Position numbers and translations under genes: made by a program. Below are positions 50,714-59,172 of a stretch of DNA of 64,000 nt, one piece after another (position 1 is the stretch's first letter; each line of letters opens with the position of its first letter). Source of the stretch: Ruminiclostridium cellobioparum subsp. termitidis CT1112 (GTDB lineage: Bacteria > Bacillota > Clostridia > Acetivibrionales > DSM-1351); contig NZ_AORV01000054.1 in the NCBI RefSeq assembly GCF_000350485.1, forward strand, positions 1 through 64,000, in the 5' to 3' direction. The notes below the pieces were generated by a model. It did no database searches and was not told where the DNA came from. It saw only the letters and a program-made list of their open reading frames with translations.

Positions 50714-51574
50714 CTATTCGAGCTGAAATATTCTTTTGGCGTTTTCGTTAAAAATCAGTCTTTTCTGACTTATATCAAGGTTAAAATTCATAATCCTTTT
50801 TAAATCATGTATGGGACTTCCCCAGGGAAAATCCGACCCGAATATAATCCTGTCAGCACCGATTTCATTTATTATTGAAGTAACTTCACCATCATCAAGC
50901 CAGCTTGGTTCATTGACATTCATTATTTCAGGATAACCGGTTATGACAATCGATGTATCCAGATAAACGTTTTTATATTTTTTTGAAACTTCCAGACACT
51001 TTTTAACACTGCCGTCGGCCATGTGCGCGAGAATTATCGGCAGGTCGGTATATCTTTCAATAACCGGCAATATACATTCAAAATCAGAATATTCATTTAA
51101 TCTTGCATTGGAAACACGTCCACAGTGGATTAATATTGCAAAACGCTTTTCATTGCAGCTTTCATAAAGTTTTTGCATCCTTTCGTCCCTGACGTCAAAC
51201 CCTTGAGCCATAGGATGAAGTTTTATGCCTCTGGCACCCATATTTATATAGTTTTCAAGGTGTTCCGTCAATATTCCTTCCATTTCCGGATGAAAACTTA
51301 CCAGGGGAATTAATTTTCCGCATGAATTTTTTCCAGTTTCCAGTGTCCAAAGATTGTTTTGATGAATTATCCTGGGCGGAGCGAAGTTAACCATTACAGT
51401 GCGGTCTATTCCACCCGTCTTCATATTCTCCAGAACATTGTCAATTGTCCCGTTTCCCGGATTTGTGAACTCAATATCATAAAGCTTGTTAAAGGAAGAT
51501 ATTATCCTTCCCGCTATTTCATCACTGGCGAAAGTGTGTACATGACTGTCAATAATCTCTATGCCGCTTATCAT
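50714..51574 (-). CDS. Amidohydrolase-family metal-dependent hydrolase (TIM barrel)
   Basis: A 286-residue protein of the amidohydrolase-2 type. Metal ligands: IIDSHVHTF (HxH), IKLHPMAQG (Lys or His), LIHCGRVS (His), ILAHMADG (His), and FGSDFPWGSP (Asp). The pattern DSHVH...IKLHP...AILIHCG...DRIIFGSDFPW is typical of decarboxylases or lactonases of this family. Substrate unknown. Confidence 0.85.
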   Translation of the reverse strand: MISGIEIIDSHVHTFASDEIAGRIISSFNKLYDIEFTNPGNGTIDNVLENMKTGGIDRTVMVNFAPPRIIHQNNLWTLETGKNSCGKLIPLVSFHPEMEGILTEHLENYINMGARGIKLHPMAQGFDVRDERMQKLYESCNEKRFAILIHCGRVSNARLNEYSDFECILPVIERYTDLPIILAHMADGSVKKCLEVSKKYKNVYLDTSIVITGYPEIMNVNEPSWLDDGEVTSIINEIGADRIIFGSDFPWGSPIHDLKRIMNFNLDISQKRLIFNENAKRIFQLE

Positions 51575-51803
51575 TTTTCCCTCTAGATCTGCTGTACCGT
51601 AGCTATATAATCCCGGTGGCCTGTCACATTTTAGACATTACAGCCCACTTGTATGTTTTGTTATTTTTAATATAACTCAAGTTTTTTATAAAATCAATAT
51701 AAAAGCAGTATATTGTATACACATTTTATAAAATCATATTACAGGCATATTATCAGGAATTTATGTAATAATAACTTTAAAATAAATTAACAGGAGGTAA
51801 TTT

Positions 51804-51995
51804 ATGAGAGCATCTGTAGATCAGGATGGCTGCATCAGCTGTGAATTATGCGTTTCCATATGCCCGTCGGTATTCAGCATGAATGAGGACAACAAGGCCG
51901 AAGCCATTGAAGACGATATCGCCGAAGAGTTTGAACAGGATGCTGAAGATGCCAGAGATGGCTGTCCTGTAAGCGTTATAGATTTGGAACAATAG
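51804..51995 (+). CDS. Clostridial monocluster ferredoxin
   Basis: A 63-residue, very acidic protein with AGGAGGTAATTT before its ATG. CISCELCVSICP and a later C in RDGCPVSV give four cysteines for one [4Fe-4S] cluster, the Fd pattern of thermophile/clostridial-type ferredoxins. It is followed at once by a terminator, so it forms a single-gene unit on the plus strand. Confidence 0.9.
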   Translation: MRASVDQDGCISCELCVSICPSVFSMNEDNKAEAIEDDIAEEFEQDAEDARDGCPVSVIDLEQ

Positions 51996-52015
51996 AGTAG
52001 ATTGATACCACAAGT

Positions 52016-52050
52016 AAAATCCACCCTTCATAACATCCGGGTGGATTTTT
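52016..52050 (+). terminator. Bidirectional terminator between the ferredoxin and the AraC gene
   Basis: AAAATCCACCC and GGGTGGATTTT pair exactly over 11 bases around a 12-base loop, with a T-run on the plus strand (TTTTTG) and A-run on the other side. It serves the ferredoxin gene (ends 51995) and the convergent AraC gene (ends 52062). Confidence 0.85.
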
Positions 52051-52061
52051 GTTAATCTAAA

Positions 52062-52898
52062 TTACAGCACCGGTATCCAGATTTCAACCAGATAATCTCC
52101 GGAATTCACATCATTTGAAAAATACTTCTCTATCGTTGGCAGCGAGGACTGCTTGTAAATGCTCTGGGGCAGGAACTCCCCATAAATTCTGCTCCAGGTA
52201 TTGCCCAGCGTGGGATTTATGGGACCTGCTGACTCAAATACCAGCCAGGTGGACCTGGGAACAGTTACAGTCTTTAAGCCGGCTGCATCTTCTTTAACTG
52301 TTTCAATACCCACCATGTAATCATTGAAACCTTCCTCGTTATAGCCGAAACACATACCATAAGTACTTGTATCAATGCCCACCTCAAGCAGTTTTTCAAT
52401 GGTGCCGTCCCTTTTGCATTGATCCCAGAACTGCGGGATCACATTGTTTTCCAGTGATGACGTAACTACTTTCCCTGCAACTCTAAAACTTTCCCTCTCA
52501 ACAACCCGGTAATTCATTTCTGCATCTCCTTTAATGGTTAATGTAAAGGACAAGCGTGGAAAGGATTTCAGCTTGATATTCTGCTGCCGTGCATTTGCCG
52601 GCGGAATACCGTGCATCTTCTTGAAGGCCACACAAAAGGCATCTGAGGATTCATACCCGTATTTCACAGCAAGATCAATCACTTTGCAGTCTGTGGACTG
52701 AAGTTCGAAAGCCGCCATAGTAAGCTTTCTTCTCCGGATATACTCGGAAAGTGTTATTCCGGTCAATAAGGAGAAGGTCCTCAGAAACGGTCCAACCGGA
52801 CATAACACTTTCCTTCCTATTTCATCATTTCTTATTTCTGTGTCAAGATGCTCTTCAATATAGTCAATAACAGAGTTAAGTCTCTCAATCCATTCCAT
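52062..52898 (-). CDS. AraC-family regulator with GyrI-like effector-binding domain
   Basis: The start at 52898 (MEWIERLNSVIDY) follows GGAGGG at nine bases; the frame to 52937 is not supported. The 278-residue protein has an N-terminal AraC DNA-binding domain (about 10-105: VIDYIEEHLDTEI, LTGITLSEYIRRRKLTMAAFEL, VIDLAVKYGYESSDAFCVAFKKMHG) and a C-terminal GyrI-like domain (about 120-278: YRVVERESFRVAGKVV, PQFWDQCKRDG, YGMCFGYNEEGF, YLVEIWIPVL). Proteins of this plan sense small amphipathic or cationic ligands. Confidence 0.9.
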   Translation of the reverse strand: MEWIERLNSVIDYIEEHLDTEIRNDEIGRKVLCPVGPFLRTFSLLTGITLSEYIRRRKLTMAAFELQSTDCKVIDLAVKYGYESSDAFCVAFKKMHGIPPANARQQNIKLKSFPRLSFTLTIKGDAEMNYRVVERESFRVAGKVVTSSLENNVIPQFWDQCKRDGTIEKLLEVGIDTSTYGMCFGYNEEGFNDYMVGIETVKEDAAGLKTVTVPRSTWLVFESAGPINPTLGNTWSRIYGEFLPQSIYKQSSLPTIEKYFSNDVNSGDYLVEIWIPVL

Positions 52899-53065
52899 TC
52901 CGGCTCTCCCTCCATATCCAATTATAAGGAGTATCAATTTAAAATTCCCGTTATTTAAAATACAAAAATTAACGGGTTACACCATACAAATTAATACTAT
53001 ATATGGAGTATAATTTAGTCAAGCTTCCGGCATGTATATATTTCCGGCACAAGACAGGTTAATTT

Positions 53066-54154
53066 CTACCTGACAAGTATATCCGGTCTCATAATCTCCT
53101 GCCCGTCAATTATTATCTTTCTCATAGGCCAGCCGGGTATTTCGGTCAAAATCCTGGGACCCTGGAGAGTTGCCAATATGGTATCCTCGCTTTTGGTTCC
53201 TGAAATAGTTGGGTTCCAGGCATACATCTGGTTTTCCTGGACCAGCTCCTCTGTGTCAAAGTTCCCAAGGAATTCTCTGGCCCTGTACCCGGCTGCCCCG
53301 CCCTGATGATGGAATTTCCATTCCCCGGCAAAGCCTGTCATTTCATATTTATTGACAGCTGCTTTGAAAATATCGGATACACCGGTACCAACAACGGTAT
53401 TCCTTATCAAAGCGGCATCAACCTCCAGACAGGCTTTCTGCTTTCTCAGAATTTCGTCATCAGGTTCTCCAAAGCTCACCATTCTGCTCATTGATACATA
53501 CAAACCGTACTTTTCGGCCCCAACTACAACTAAAGCATATTTTTTCACCTTATTTCCTGTGGGAACGGGATGCCTGTACTTTCTGATCCTGTCGTCGGCC
53601 GCAATGAGGCAGACAGGCAGCTGAATCCCCTGCTTCATAAGTTTGCTGCCAATGTTTGCAGCTATTTCGTGTTCGGTATCTCCCACATATATTTCCCTGC
53701 AGGTTTCCTGTACGGCAATTGCAATCCTGCTGCAAAGTTCCTCCAGTCTCCCGGTTTCTTCGGCGCACAGAGAAAATCTCAGCCTTCTGAAATCTTCACA
53801 AAGGTTCGGCGTATTGAAATTTCCCGTATCACTGGCAACCTTCCTGCCTCGGGTCAACTGGCCGATAACATCATTTTTATTCCTGTACCAGTCAAAACTC
53901 ACAAGCTCAAAATCCGGTATTTTTATCTCCTCGTCCATCATCCTGCAGCGCTCTATCTCGGAGACTGCCACATAACATTTGTCCTTCATAACTATCAGGT
54001 CGGCAACTCCTGTTTCTGAAAATTTGGCTACAAAATCATGAGCTCCGCAGGTCAGCCAGGAAAAGGATTCTCTTTTGGATAAAATTATGCCGTCCGAACC
54101 TTTTTCATCCAGGAACCTCTTCACCTTATCAAGTTTTGTTTGAAATTCGTTCAT
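53066..54154 (-). CDS. M24-fold protein with missing metal ligands (creatinase-like)
   Basis: A 362-residue protein with the two-domain M24 plan: N-terminal part SKRESFSWLTCG, and C-terminal pita-bread part RKYRHPVPTGNKVKKYALVVVGAEKYGLYVSMSRMVSFG. In active aminopeptidases the second strand has DxGxxxxGYxSDxTR; here the Asp positions are V/G (209-214) and S221. The usual His-box is FHHQGGAAGYRAREF, EP is N314-P315, but E323 (SEDTI) stays. With the metal ligands lost it is probably not a peptidase; like creatinase it may bind a small molecule. Its place in a sugar locus is typical of this subfamily. Confidence 0.75.
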   Translation of the reverse strand: MNEFQTKLDKVKRFLDEKGSDGIILSKRESFSWLTCGAHDFVAKFSETGVADLIVMKDKCYVAVSEIERCRMMDEEIKIPDFELVSFDWYRNKNDVIGQLTRGRKVASDTGNFNTPNLCEDFRRLRFSLCAEETGRLEELCSRIAIAVQETCREIYVGDTEHEIAANIGSKLMKQGIQLPVCLIAADDRIRKYRHPVPTGNKVKKYALVVVGAEKYGLYVSMSRMVSFGEPDDEILRKQKACLEVDAALIRNTVVGTGVSDIFKAAVNKYEMTGFAGEWKFHHQGGAAGYRAREFLGNFDTEELVQENQMYAWNPTISGTKSEDTILATLQGPRILTEIPGWPMRKIIIDGQEIMRPDILVR

Positions 54155-54180
54155 AGTCCAATTCTCCTTTTACTTTCGGT

Positions 54181-54816
54181 CTATAGTGTATTAATTAAAG
54201 TAAACAGAGCTTTTGTTGAAGCCAATGTTCCGTCGGCACTTTTTTCCATAGCTTCCTTCAGGCCGGGATATGACAATATCTTCTTTAAATATTCCCTATC
54301 CATCCTGCCCAGGATTTCGGCAAAGGAAAGGTGTGTCAGCTCTGATACGGCAGCCAGCTGCTTCCTTGCTCCGGCCTGAACCTCTTTTCTGTGCGCCGGA
54401 TATCCTGTTCCGAATTCCACACTGAAAAGCTTCTCAAAGATAAACTCAAGATTTACGTCCCCAGCCCATCCAAAGCCCTTGTTCAGCGCCAGTGAAATGC
54501 TGTTCCCGCCGTTTATCTGCCCATAGAGCCAGGCGTCAAGAGGCTCTGAAATAAGACCGCAGACTACTCCGGGATACTGAACTATGGCGTTTACAAAGCC
54601 CTGTCCCGTACCGCAGCCTCCCACTACAAAATCCACACAGCCGGTATTGAGGAGCAATGCCCCCATAAAGCCGGTATCAATATATGAAACCGCCGGCTCA
54701 CCGTCCACACCGTACATACCAAGATTGATTATTTCATGTCCTGTCTTGTTCAAAGCGGCTTCCACCATTGAGTTTTTAGCTGCCGAACTTGATTCGGTAA
54801 CAATTGCTATCTTCAT
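54181..54816 (-). CDS. RpiB/LacA/LacB-family sugar-phosphate isomerase
   Basis: A 211-residue protein, longer than the ~150-residue RpiB. It has the fold starts KIAIVTESSSAAKN and GGCGTGQGF (the Cys-Gly-Thr-Gly active-site loop of RpiB/LacAB), with EPLDAWLYGQINGGNSISL. The extra ~60 residues at the C terminus may give added contact. It would convert aldose and ketose phosphates or unphosphorylated sugars (LacAB, RpiB). The M24-like gene follows 26 bp downstream. Confidence 0.85.
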   Translation of the reverse strand: MKIAIVTESSSAAKNSMVEAALNKTGHEIINLGMYGVDGEPAVSYIDTGFMGALLLNTGCVDFVVGGCGTGQGFVNAIVQYPGVVCGLISEPLDAWLYGQINGGNSISLALNKGFGWAGDVNLEFIFEKLFSVEFGTGYPAHRKEVQAGARKQLAAVSELTHLSFAEILGRMDREYLKKILSYPGLKEAMEKSADGTLASTKALFTLINTL

Positions 54817-54883
54817 GCAATCAGTCCTTTCGTTTTTATCCCATCTGTTTGAAATACACGTTTGTAAATTTTTTATTTAAAAA

Positions 54884-56332
54884 TCATCTTATCAGGAAGT
54901 TTTCAATTTCTTCCCTTGTAGGATCCACAGGGTCGGGAGTAAGTCCCGGAATATACTTACAGGCCTCATACAGAGCTGCGGCAACCTTTCCGTGAACTCC
55001 GGTACAATGGTGTATATAAGGGCCATTGATAAGGCGGTTCTCCATCTTCATCCAGTCCTTAAATTCAACCCACACGTATGTGCCGTTGTTTTTCGGGCCC
55101 TGAATTCCCCTGCCTTCAGCCAGCAAAAGCTTATACTCTCCCCTGACTCCGTCAAATCTGGAAACTGTTATATCCCCGCCCTTTATTTCCCACTCACAGG
55201 CACCGGGGAAATTGGCTCCATAGTGGTTATTCAGCACTGTCTTTGAGTTCCTGCTCTTAAGACTTTGAGGGAAAACACCACAGTGCCACAACAGCTCGGC
55301 ATTGTCATTTTCAGGATGCCGGACAGTCATGTCCGCAAGAAAAGTAGCACTGTCTCCAAGAACTGCCGCCTGAGTCATAATGGAAGTTACCGCACCATGT
55401 ATATCAGTTTCGCATATGACCGGAAGTCCGTCATCTGTCAGGTCCGACATTGTGAAGCAGGGAGTGATGCCGAAGGCTTCCCTTACAGGTTTATTGCAAA
55501 GCATGGCAATAGCTGAAAGTCCTTCGGCATCGGCCCATTGCCTGATGGCAATCTTCAGGGCCGCCGTTTTTTGCAGGGCTTCGTCATTTATATCTATTCT
55601 GTCAATCTTTATTTTAATATCATTAATGGTCTCTTTGAGTATAACAGGCTTCACTGACAGAATTTCATCCATTGAACTTTTGATTTCGGGTATTGTTACA
55701 GGTACCACTTCAATGCCAAAGCGTTCAAGCAGCTCTTCCTCGTTGCACTTTACAGTCCAGAAGCCTGCGGGACGTGTTCCTATCTGACCGATTCTCAAAT
55801 TTGTCATTGACTTGACAACAGCCGCTGCCGATATAAAATTCTTCAATCCTTTTTTAAACAGTGCATCCTCAACTCGGGTATTCGGTATATATGTAAATGG
55901 AACCCCGAATTGCTGAAGAACCTTTGAGGTGGCAAAAAGACCGCACTGGCTGTCTCTCTCACGGCTTCCGTCCTGCTTTGGAGCTCCGTCCCTGGGGCCC
56001 CACAATAACAGCGGCTTGTTAACTTTTTTAGCCAGCTTTGCAACTGCATCTTCAGTCCCGAAATTGCAGTGTGGTGCAAAGATGGCATCCACACCTGCTT
56101 CGATGAATTTTTTAGCCGCTCTGTCGGAATCACAGCCCTGATAAAGCAAACCTTCTTCATTAAGAAAATCCAGATTTACATATTCTATTCCGTTCTGATC
56201 CAGAGTGTCTTCTATAATATCTTTTTCTTTTATGGCATCGGCTTTGTCAAAAAAGTTCTTTCTGGTCAGAATTCTTCTTGTCGGAGCTAAACCGATCTTT
56301 ACCCTGTGCTTTTGCTTGTATTCCTCCAGCAT
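54884..56332 (-). CDS. L-fucose/L-arabinose isomerase family enzyme
   Basis: A 482-residue protein. Blocks WGPRDGAPKQDGSRERDSQCGLFA and LRIGQIGTRPAGFWTVKCNEEELLERFGIEV match the N-terminal part of the family; metal/substrate residues appear in CETDIHGAVTSIMTQ (Glu, Asp, His) and WHCGVFP. Members interconvert aldoses and ketoses such as fucose-fuculose; substrate range cannot be read from the sequence. The same message likely continues into the RpiB gene 67 bp downstream. A possible operator (56358-56373) overlaps its upstream region. Confidence 0.8.
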   Translation of the reverse strand: MLEEYKQKHRVKIGLAPTRRILTRKNFFDKADAIKEKDIIEDTLDQNGIEYVNLDFLNEEGLLYQGCDSDRAAKKFIEAGVDAIFAPHCNFGTEDAVAKLAKKVNKPLLLWGPRDGAPKQDGSRERDSQCGLFATSKVLQQFGVPFTYIPNTRVEDALFKKGLKNFISAAAVVKSMTNLRIGQIGTRPAGFWTVKCNEEELLERFGIEVVPVTIPEIKSSMDEILSVKPVILKETINDIKIKIDRIDINDEALQKTAALKIAIRQWADAEGLSAIAMLCNKPVREAFGITPCFTMSDLTDDGLPVICETDIHGAVTSIMTQAAVLGDSATFLADMTVRHPENDNAELLWHCGVFPQSLKSRNSKTVLNNHYGANFPGACEWEIKGGDITVSRFDGVRGEYKLLLAEGRGIQGPKNNGTYVWVEFKDWMKMENRLINGPYIHHCTGVHGKVAAALYEACKYIPGLTPDPVDPTREEIENFLIR

Positions 56333-56357
56333 AAAATACCTCCTCAGCGTGCTTTTA

Positions 56358-56373
56358 TATGTGCACGTATACT
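56358..56373. promoter_or_regulatory. Imperfect palindrome, related to the operator-like site at 63041
   Basis: Reads AGTATACGTGCACATA on the minus strand, identical at 11 of 16 positions to TGTATACATGTATACA found before the aldolase gene. It lies 26 bases upstream of the isomerase start and overlaps the stop of the kinase gene. Confidence 0.3.
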
Positions 56374-57358
56374 AAATTGACCTGTTTATATTGATTTTCC
56401 TTGTGTTTTTCATAAACTCCATAACCTGGTCCCTACTGTGTACAGCGCCATTTGAGCCAACCTTTCCCACCGCCAGCGATCCCACGGCGTTCGCCAGCTC
56501 TATGCATCTGCTCAGCTCCCAATTCATGTTCAAGCCGGTCAAAAAGCCTGCGACAAAGTTGTCTCCCGCACCTGTCGTGTCCACTACCTCAGCCTCATAG
56601 GGAGCTTCATAAAAACTTTGTTTATCATTGGAAACAAAGCAGCCCTTTGCGCCCAATTTGATTATCACATTCTTTATACCTACATCCAGCAGCTTTTCTG
56701 CTATCTTTTCAACCCTTGTTTCTCCTGTTATTGCTGCAGCCTCATCATAACTGGGAATAAAATAATCCAGCTTGCCCAATGCTCCCTTTATTGCAGCAAA
56801 GCCTTTTCCGTATGTGTCACACATCATGTCCGCGCATGTAATGACTCCATTTTTGCGCGCTTCAAGTAGAATAGTCTCTACACCTTCCCCGTCGAGCTTT
56901 TTCAAGGCATATATACTTCCTATGTTTACAATTTTGGTTTGCTTTAGAATCGAAAGATCTATGTCCTCCAGAGAAAATTCACAGTTTGCGCCTCTGTGAG
57001 ATGCGAAATTGCGGCTTCCGTCCTGATTGACCAGCATTACACATACACTCGTACTAGCATTTTTATCCTTACATATGTATTTCGTGTCAACTCCTGCCCT
57101 GGAGGTCATCTCCAGCAGCATTTGACCGAAAATGTCCTCTCCGATTTTCCCCACAAGTCCCACTCTGTTGCCAAGCCTGCTCAGGGTAATGGCTTCATTC
57201 ATGGCATCTCCGCCCGGCATTATATCAATTGCATCCACCATTGTCACATCCCTGTCAAAAACACCTTTATCAACCGGTCTGACAGGCATGTTCATATTTA
57301 TAAGCCCAATGCACAGCACATCGTATTCGCGGTTAATATTAACCTCAGAATCTCTCAA
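56372..57358 (-). CDS. PfkB-family carbohydrate kinase
   Basis: A 328-residue ribokinase-fold protein: PGGDAMNEAITLSRLGNRVGLVGKIGEDIFG (substrate-binding block) and VVDTTGAGDNFVAGFLTGL (catalytic Asp and anion hole). Related kinases include IolC (5-dehydro-2-deoxygluconate kinase), ribokinase and fructokinase. With an IolJ-like aldolase and IolA in the locus, an IolC-like task is possible, but the same fold also serves many ketoses. The MITE-like copy 2 lies just upstream. Confidence 0.88.
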   Translation of the reverse strand: MRDSEVNINREYDVLCIGLINMNMPVRPVDKGVFDRDVTMVDAIDIMPGGDAMNEAITLSRLGNRVGLVGKIGEDIFGQMLLEMTSRAGVDTKYICKDKNASTSVCVMLVNQDGSRNFASHRGANCEFSLEDIDLSILKQTKIVNIGSIYALKKLDGEGVETILLEARKNGVITCADMMCDTYGKGFAAIKGALGKLDYFIPSYDEAAAITGETRVEKIAEKLLDVGIKNVIIKLGAKGCFVSNDKQSFYEAPYEAEVVDTTGAGDNFVAGFLTGLNMNWELSRCIELANAVGSLAVGKVGSNGAVHSRDQVMEFMKNTRKININRSI

Positions 57359-57418
57359 ACTATTCTCCCCCTTTCTTTAAGCTTGCGGCCCGGATAATTT
57401 TTAAGCAAATTGTTTTCC

Positions 57419-57625
57419 GGGCTGTCTCAAAACAAATGAAAATAATGTGTTACTGATCATAGTGCGCGAGTACAACTTCAAAAAATGATAAGCTCTATTA
57501 AAAGTACCTGTGATGAGCCGTACAAATTTAAGGCATGTACTTTGTGAGCTATCCATTTTTTGAAGTTAGTACGAGGGCACTAAAGTTTCACATGGATTTA
57601 AATTGTATTAGTTTTGCGATACATC
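57419..57625. mobile_element. 207-bp MITE-like palindromic element, copy 2
   Basis: Starts GGCTGTCTCAAAA and ends TTTTGCGATACATCC. Inner arms 57462-57487 (GTGCGCGAGTACAACTTCAA...) and 57553-57580 (...TTGAAGTTAGTACGAGGGCAC) pair, as do AAAAGTAC and GTACTTTG nearer the tip. It lacks the ~110-bp forked tip of copy 1 (33541-33865) but shares GTGCGCGAGTACAACTTC exactly. It lies between the IolA gene and the kinase gene of the sugar locus. Confidence 0.65.
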
Positions 57626-57645
57626 CTTTGTAAACAAGTTGCTTA

Positions 57646-59154
57646 TTATAAAGAACCATCCCAGGTACTGACGTTCTTATTATTTTTTTCAGCATCGTCA
57701 AACCATCTGGTAGTTACCGCCTTTGTCTCGGTAAAGAACCTGACTCCGTCTTTTCCGATGGCATGCAAATCTCCAAAGAAGGATTGTTTGTGGCCTGTAA
57801 ACGGGAATATACCTACCGGAACAGGAATGCCCACATTTATCCCCACCATGCCTCCGTCTGTTTTCTTTGCAAATTCCCTGCTGTAATATCCGCTTTGAGT
57901 AAATATTACCGAGCCGTTTGCAAACCGGTTTGCATTCATTACTGCAAGGCCTTCTTCAAAGTCCTTGACACGCTTTATGCATAAAACAGGCCCGAAGATC
58001 TCATCATCACCCACAGTCATATCAGATGTCACCTGGTCAAATATGGTCGGCCCGATGTAGTATCCGCCTTCATTTCCATCCACCTTCACAGCTCTGCCGT
58101 CAAGCACCAGCTTTGCCCCTTCGGAAATTCCCTTTCCGATCCAATTGAGCACCCATTCCTTGTGGGAGGATGAAATAACCGGACCCAGGGTTGATGTTCT
58201 ATCATAGGCAGGTCCGATTTTAAGCTCTTTAGCGTATTTGACCAGTAAGCCGGTCAATTTGTCGGCTATGCTCTCCTGTGCCACAATCACCGGCAGTGCC
58301 ATACATCTTTCACCCGCACAGCCAAAGGTTGCATTGATTATTCCCCTTGCAGTTCTCTCCAACGGTGCGTCTTCCAGCACCAGTGCGTGATTTTTGGCTT
58401 CGGTCAATGCCTGGACTCTCTTTCCGCTGGCAGCTGCGGTTTTGTATACATGAGCACCTATCGAGGTTGAACCCACAAAGCTTACACCCTTTATTGCAGG
58501 ATCTGTCAATAAAATTTCCGCTTCATTCCTGCTGCAGGTTACAGCATTTATAACTCCGGCCGGCAAACCTGCTTCCTGCATAAGTTCCAGACAGCGGATG
58601 GAAGTCATGGGCGTCATACTTGCAAGCTTAAGCACCATTGTGTTGCCGGTGGCTATACACAAGGGCATCATCCAGCCCATAGGGATCATTCCGGGGAAAT
58701 TAAACGGTGCAATTCCTGCAAAGACTCCCACAGGTTCACGGTATAGCACCGTATCATATCCGGCCGAAGTATTCATCAGAGATTCCCCCATCATCAGAGA
58801 CGGAATACCGCAGGCATGTTCTGTTATCTCTTTTACCTTTAAAATATCACCTTTGGCTTCTTCCCACACTTTTCCGTTTTCCCGCGCACAAATGTATGTA
58901 AGCTCATCCAGATGCTCTTCTATCAGACTTCTGAACTTATATAAAATTTGCACTCTTTTAATTGCAGGCGTATCGGACCATGCAGGAAATGCGTCATTTG
59001 CAGCCTTAACGGCCAGCTCTACCTCTTCCTGTGTACAGCACGGAGTTTGTGCTATGACCGTACCCGTACTCGGATCCATAATGTCCATGTATTTTTGGGA
59101 TTTGGACTCCACCCACTCATTATTTATAAAAAGCTTTAATTTATTTACTTCCAT
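57646..59154 (-). CDS. iolA: CoA-acylating methylmalonate-semialdehyde dehydrogenase (MmsA/IolA family)
   Basis: A 502-residue aldehyde dehydrogenase. The active-site block FGCAGERCMALPVIVAQ is the MmsA/IolA signature; N-terminal LFINNEWVESKSQKYMDIMDPSTG and cofactor region VLKLASMTPMT fit. These enzymes oxidise malonic or methylmalonic semialdehyde with CoA and NAD to acetyl- or propionyl-CoA plus CO2. The malonic semialdehyde would come from an IolJ-type aldolase; such an aldolase gene lies 3 kb upstream. The transketolase gene starts 19 bp upstream. Confidence 0.92.
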   Translation of the reverse strand: MEVNKLKLFINNEWVESKSQKYMDIMDPSTGTVIAQTPCCTQEEVELAVKAANDAFPAWSDTPAIKRVQILYKFRSLIEEHLDELTYICARENGKVWEEAKGDILKVKEITEHACGIPSLMMGESLMNTSAGYDTVLYREPVGVFAGIAPFNFPGMIPMGWMMPLCIATGNTMVLKLASMTPMTSIRCLELMQEAGLPAGVINAVTCSRNEAEILLTDPAIKGVSFVGSTSIGAHVYKTAAASGKRVQALTEAKNHALVLEDAPLERTARGIINATFGCAGERCMALPVIVAQESIADKLTGLLVKYAKELKIGPAYDRTSTLGPVISSSHKEWVLNWIGKGISEGAKLVLDGRAVKVDGNEGGYYIGPTIFDQVTSDMTVGDDEIFGPVLCIKRVKDFEEGLAVMNANRFANGSVIFTQSGYYSREFAKKTDGGMVGINVGIPVPVGIFPFTGHKQSFFGDLHAIGKDGVRFFTETKAVTTRWFDDAEKNNKNVSTWDGSL

Positions 59155-59172
59155 TTTTCCTACCTCCTGTAT

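Noticed and set aside
54884-56332. Reading the isomerase as a true L-fucose isomerase
   Set aside because: The family includes several substrate groups, and no fuculokinase or fuculose-phosphate aldolase is nearby; only the family-level name is supported.
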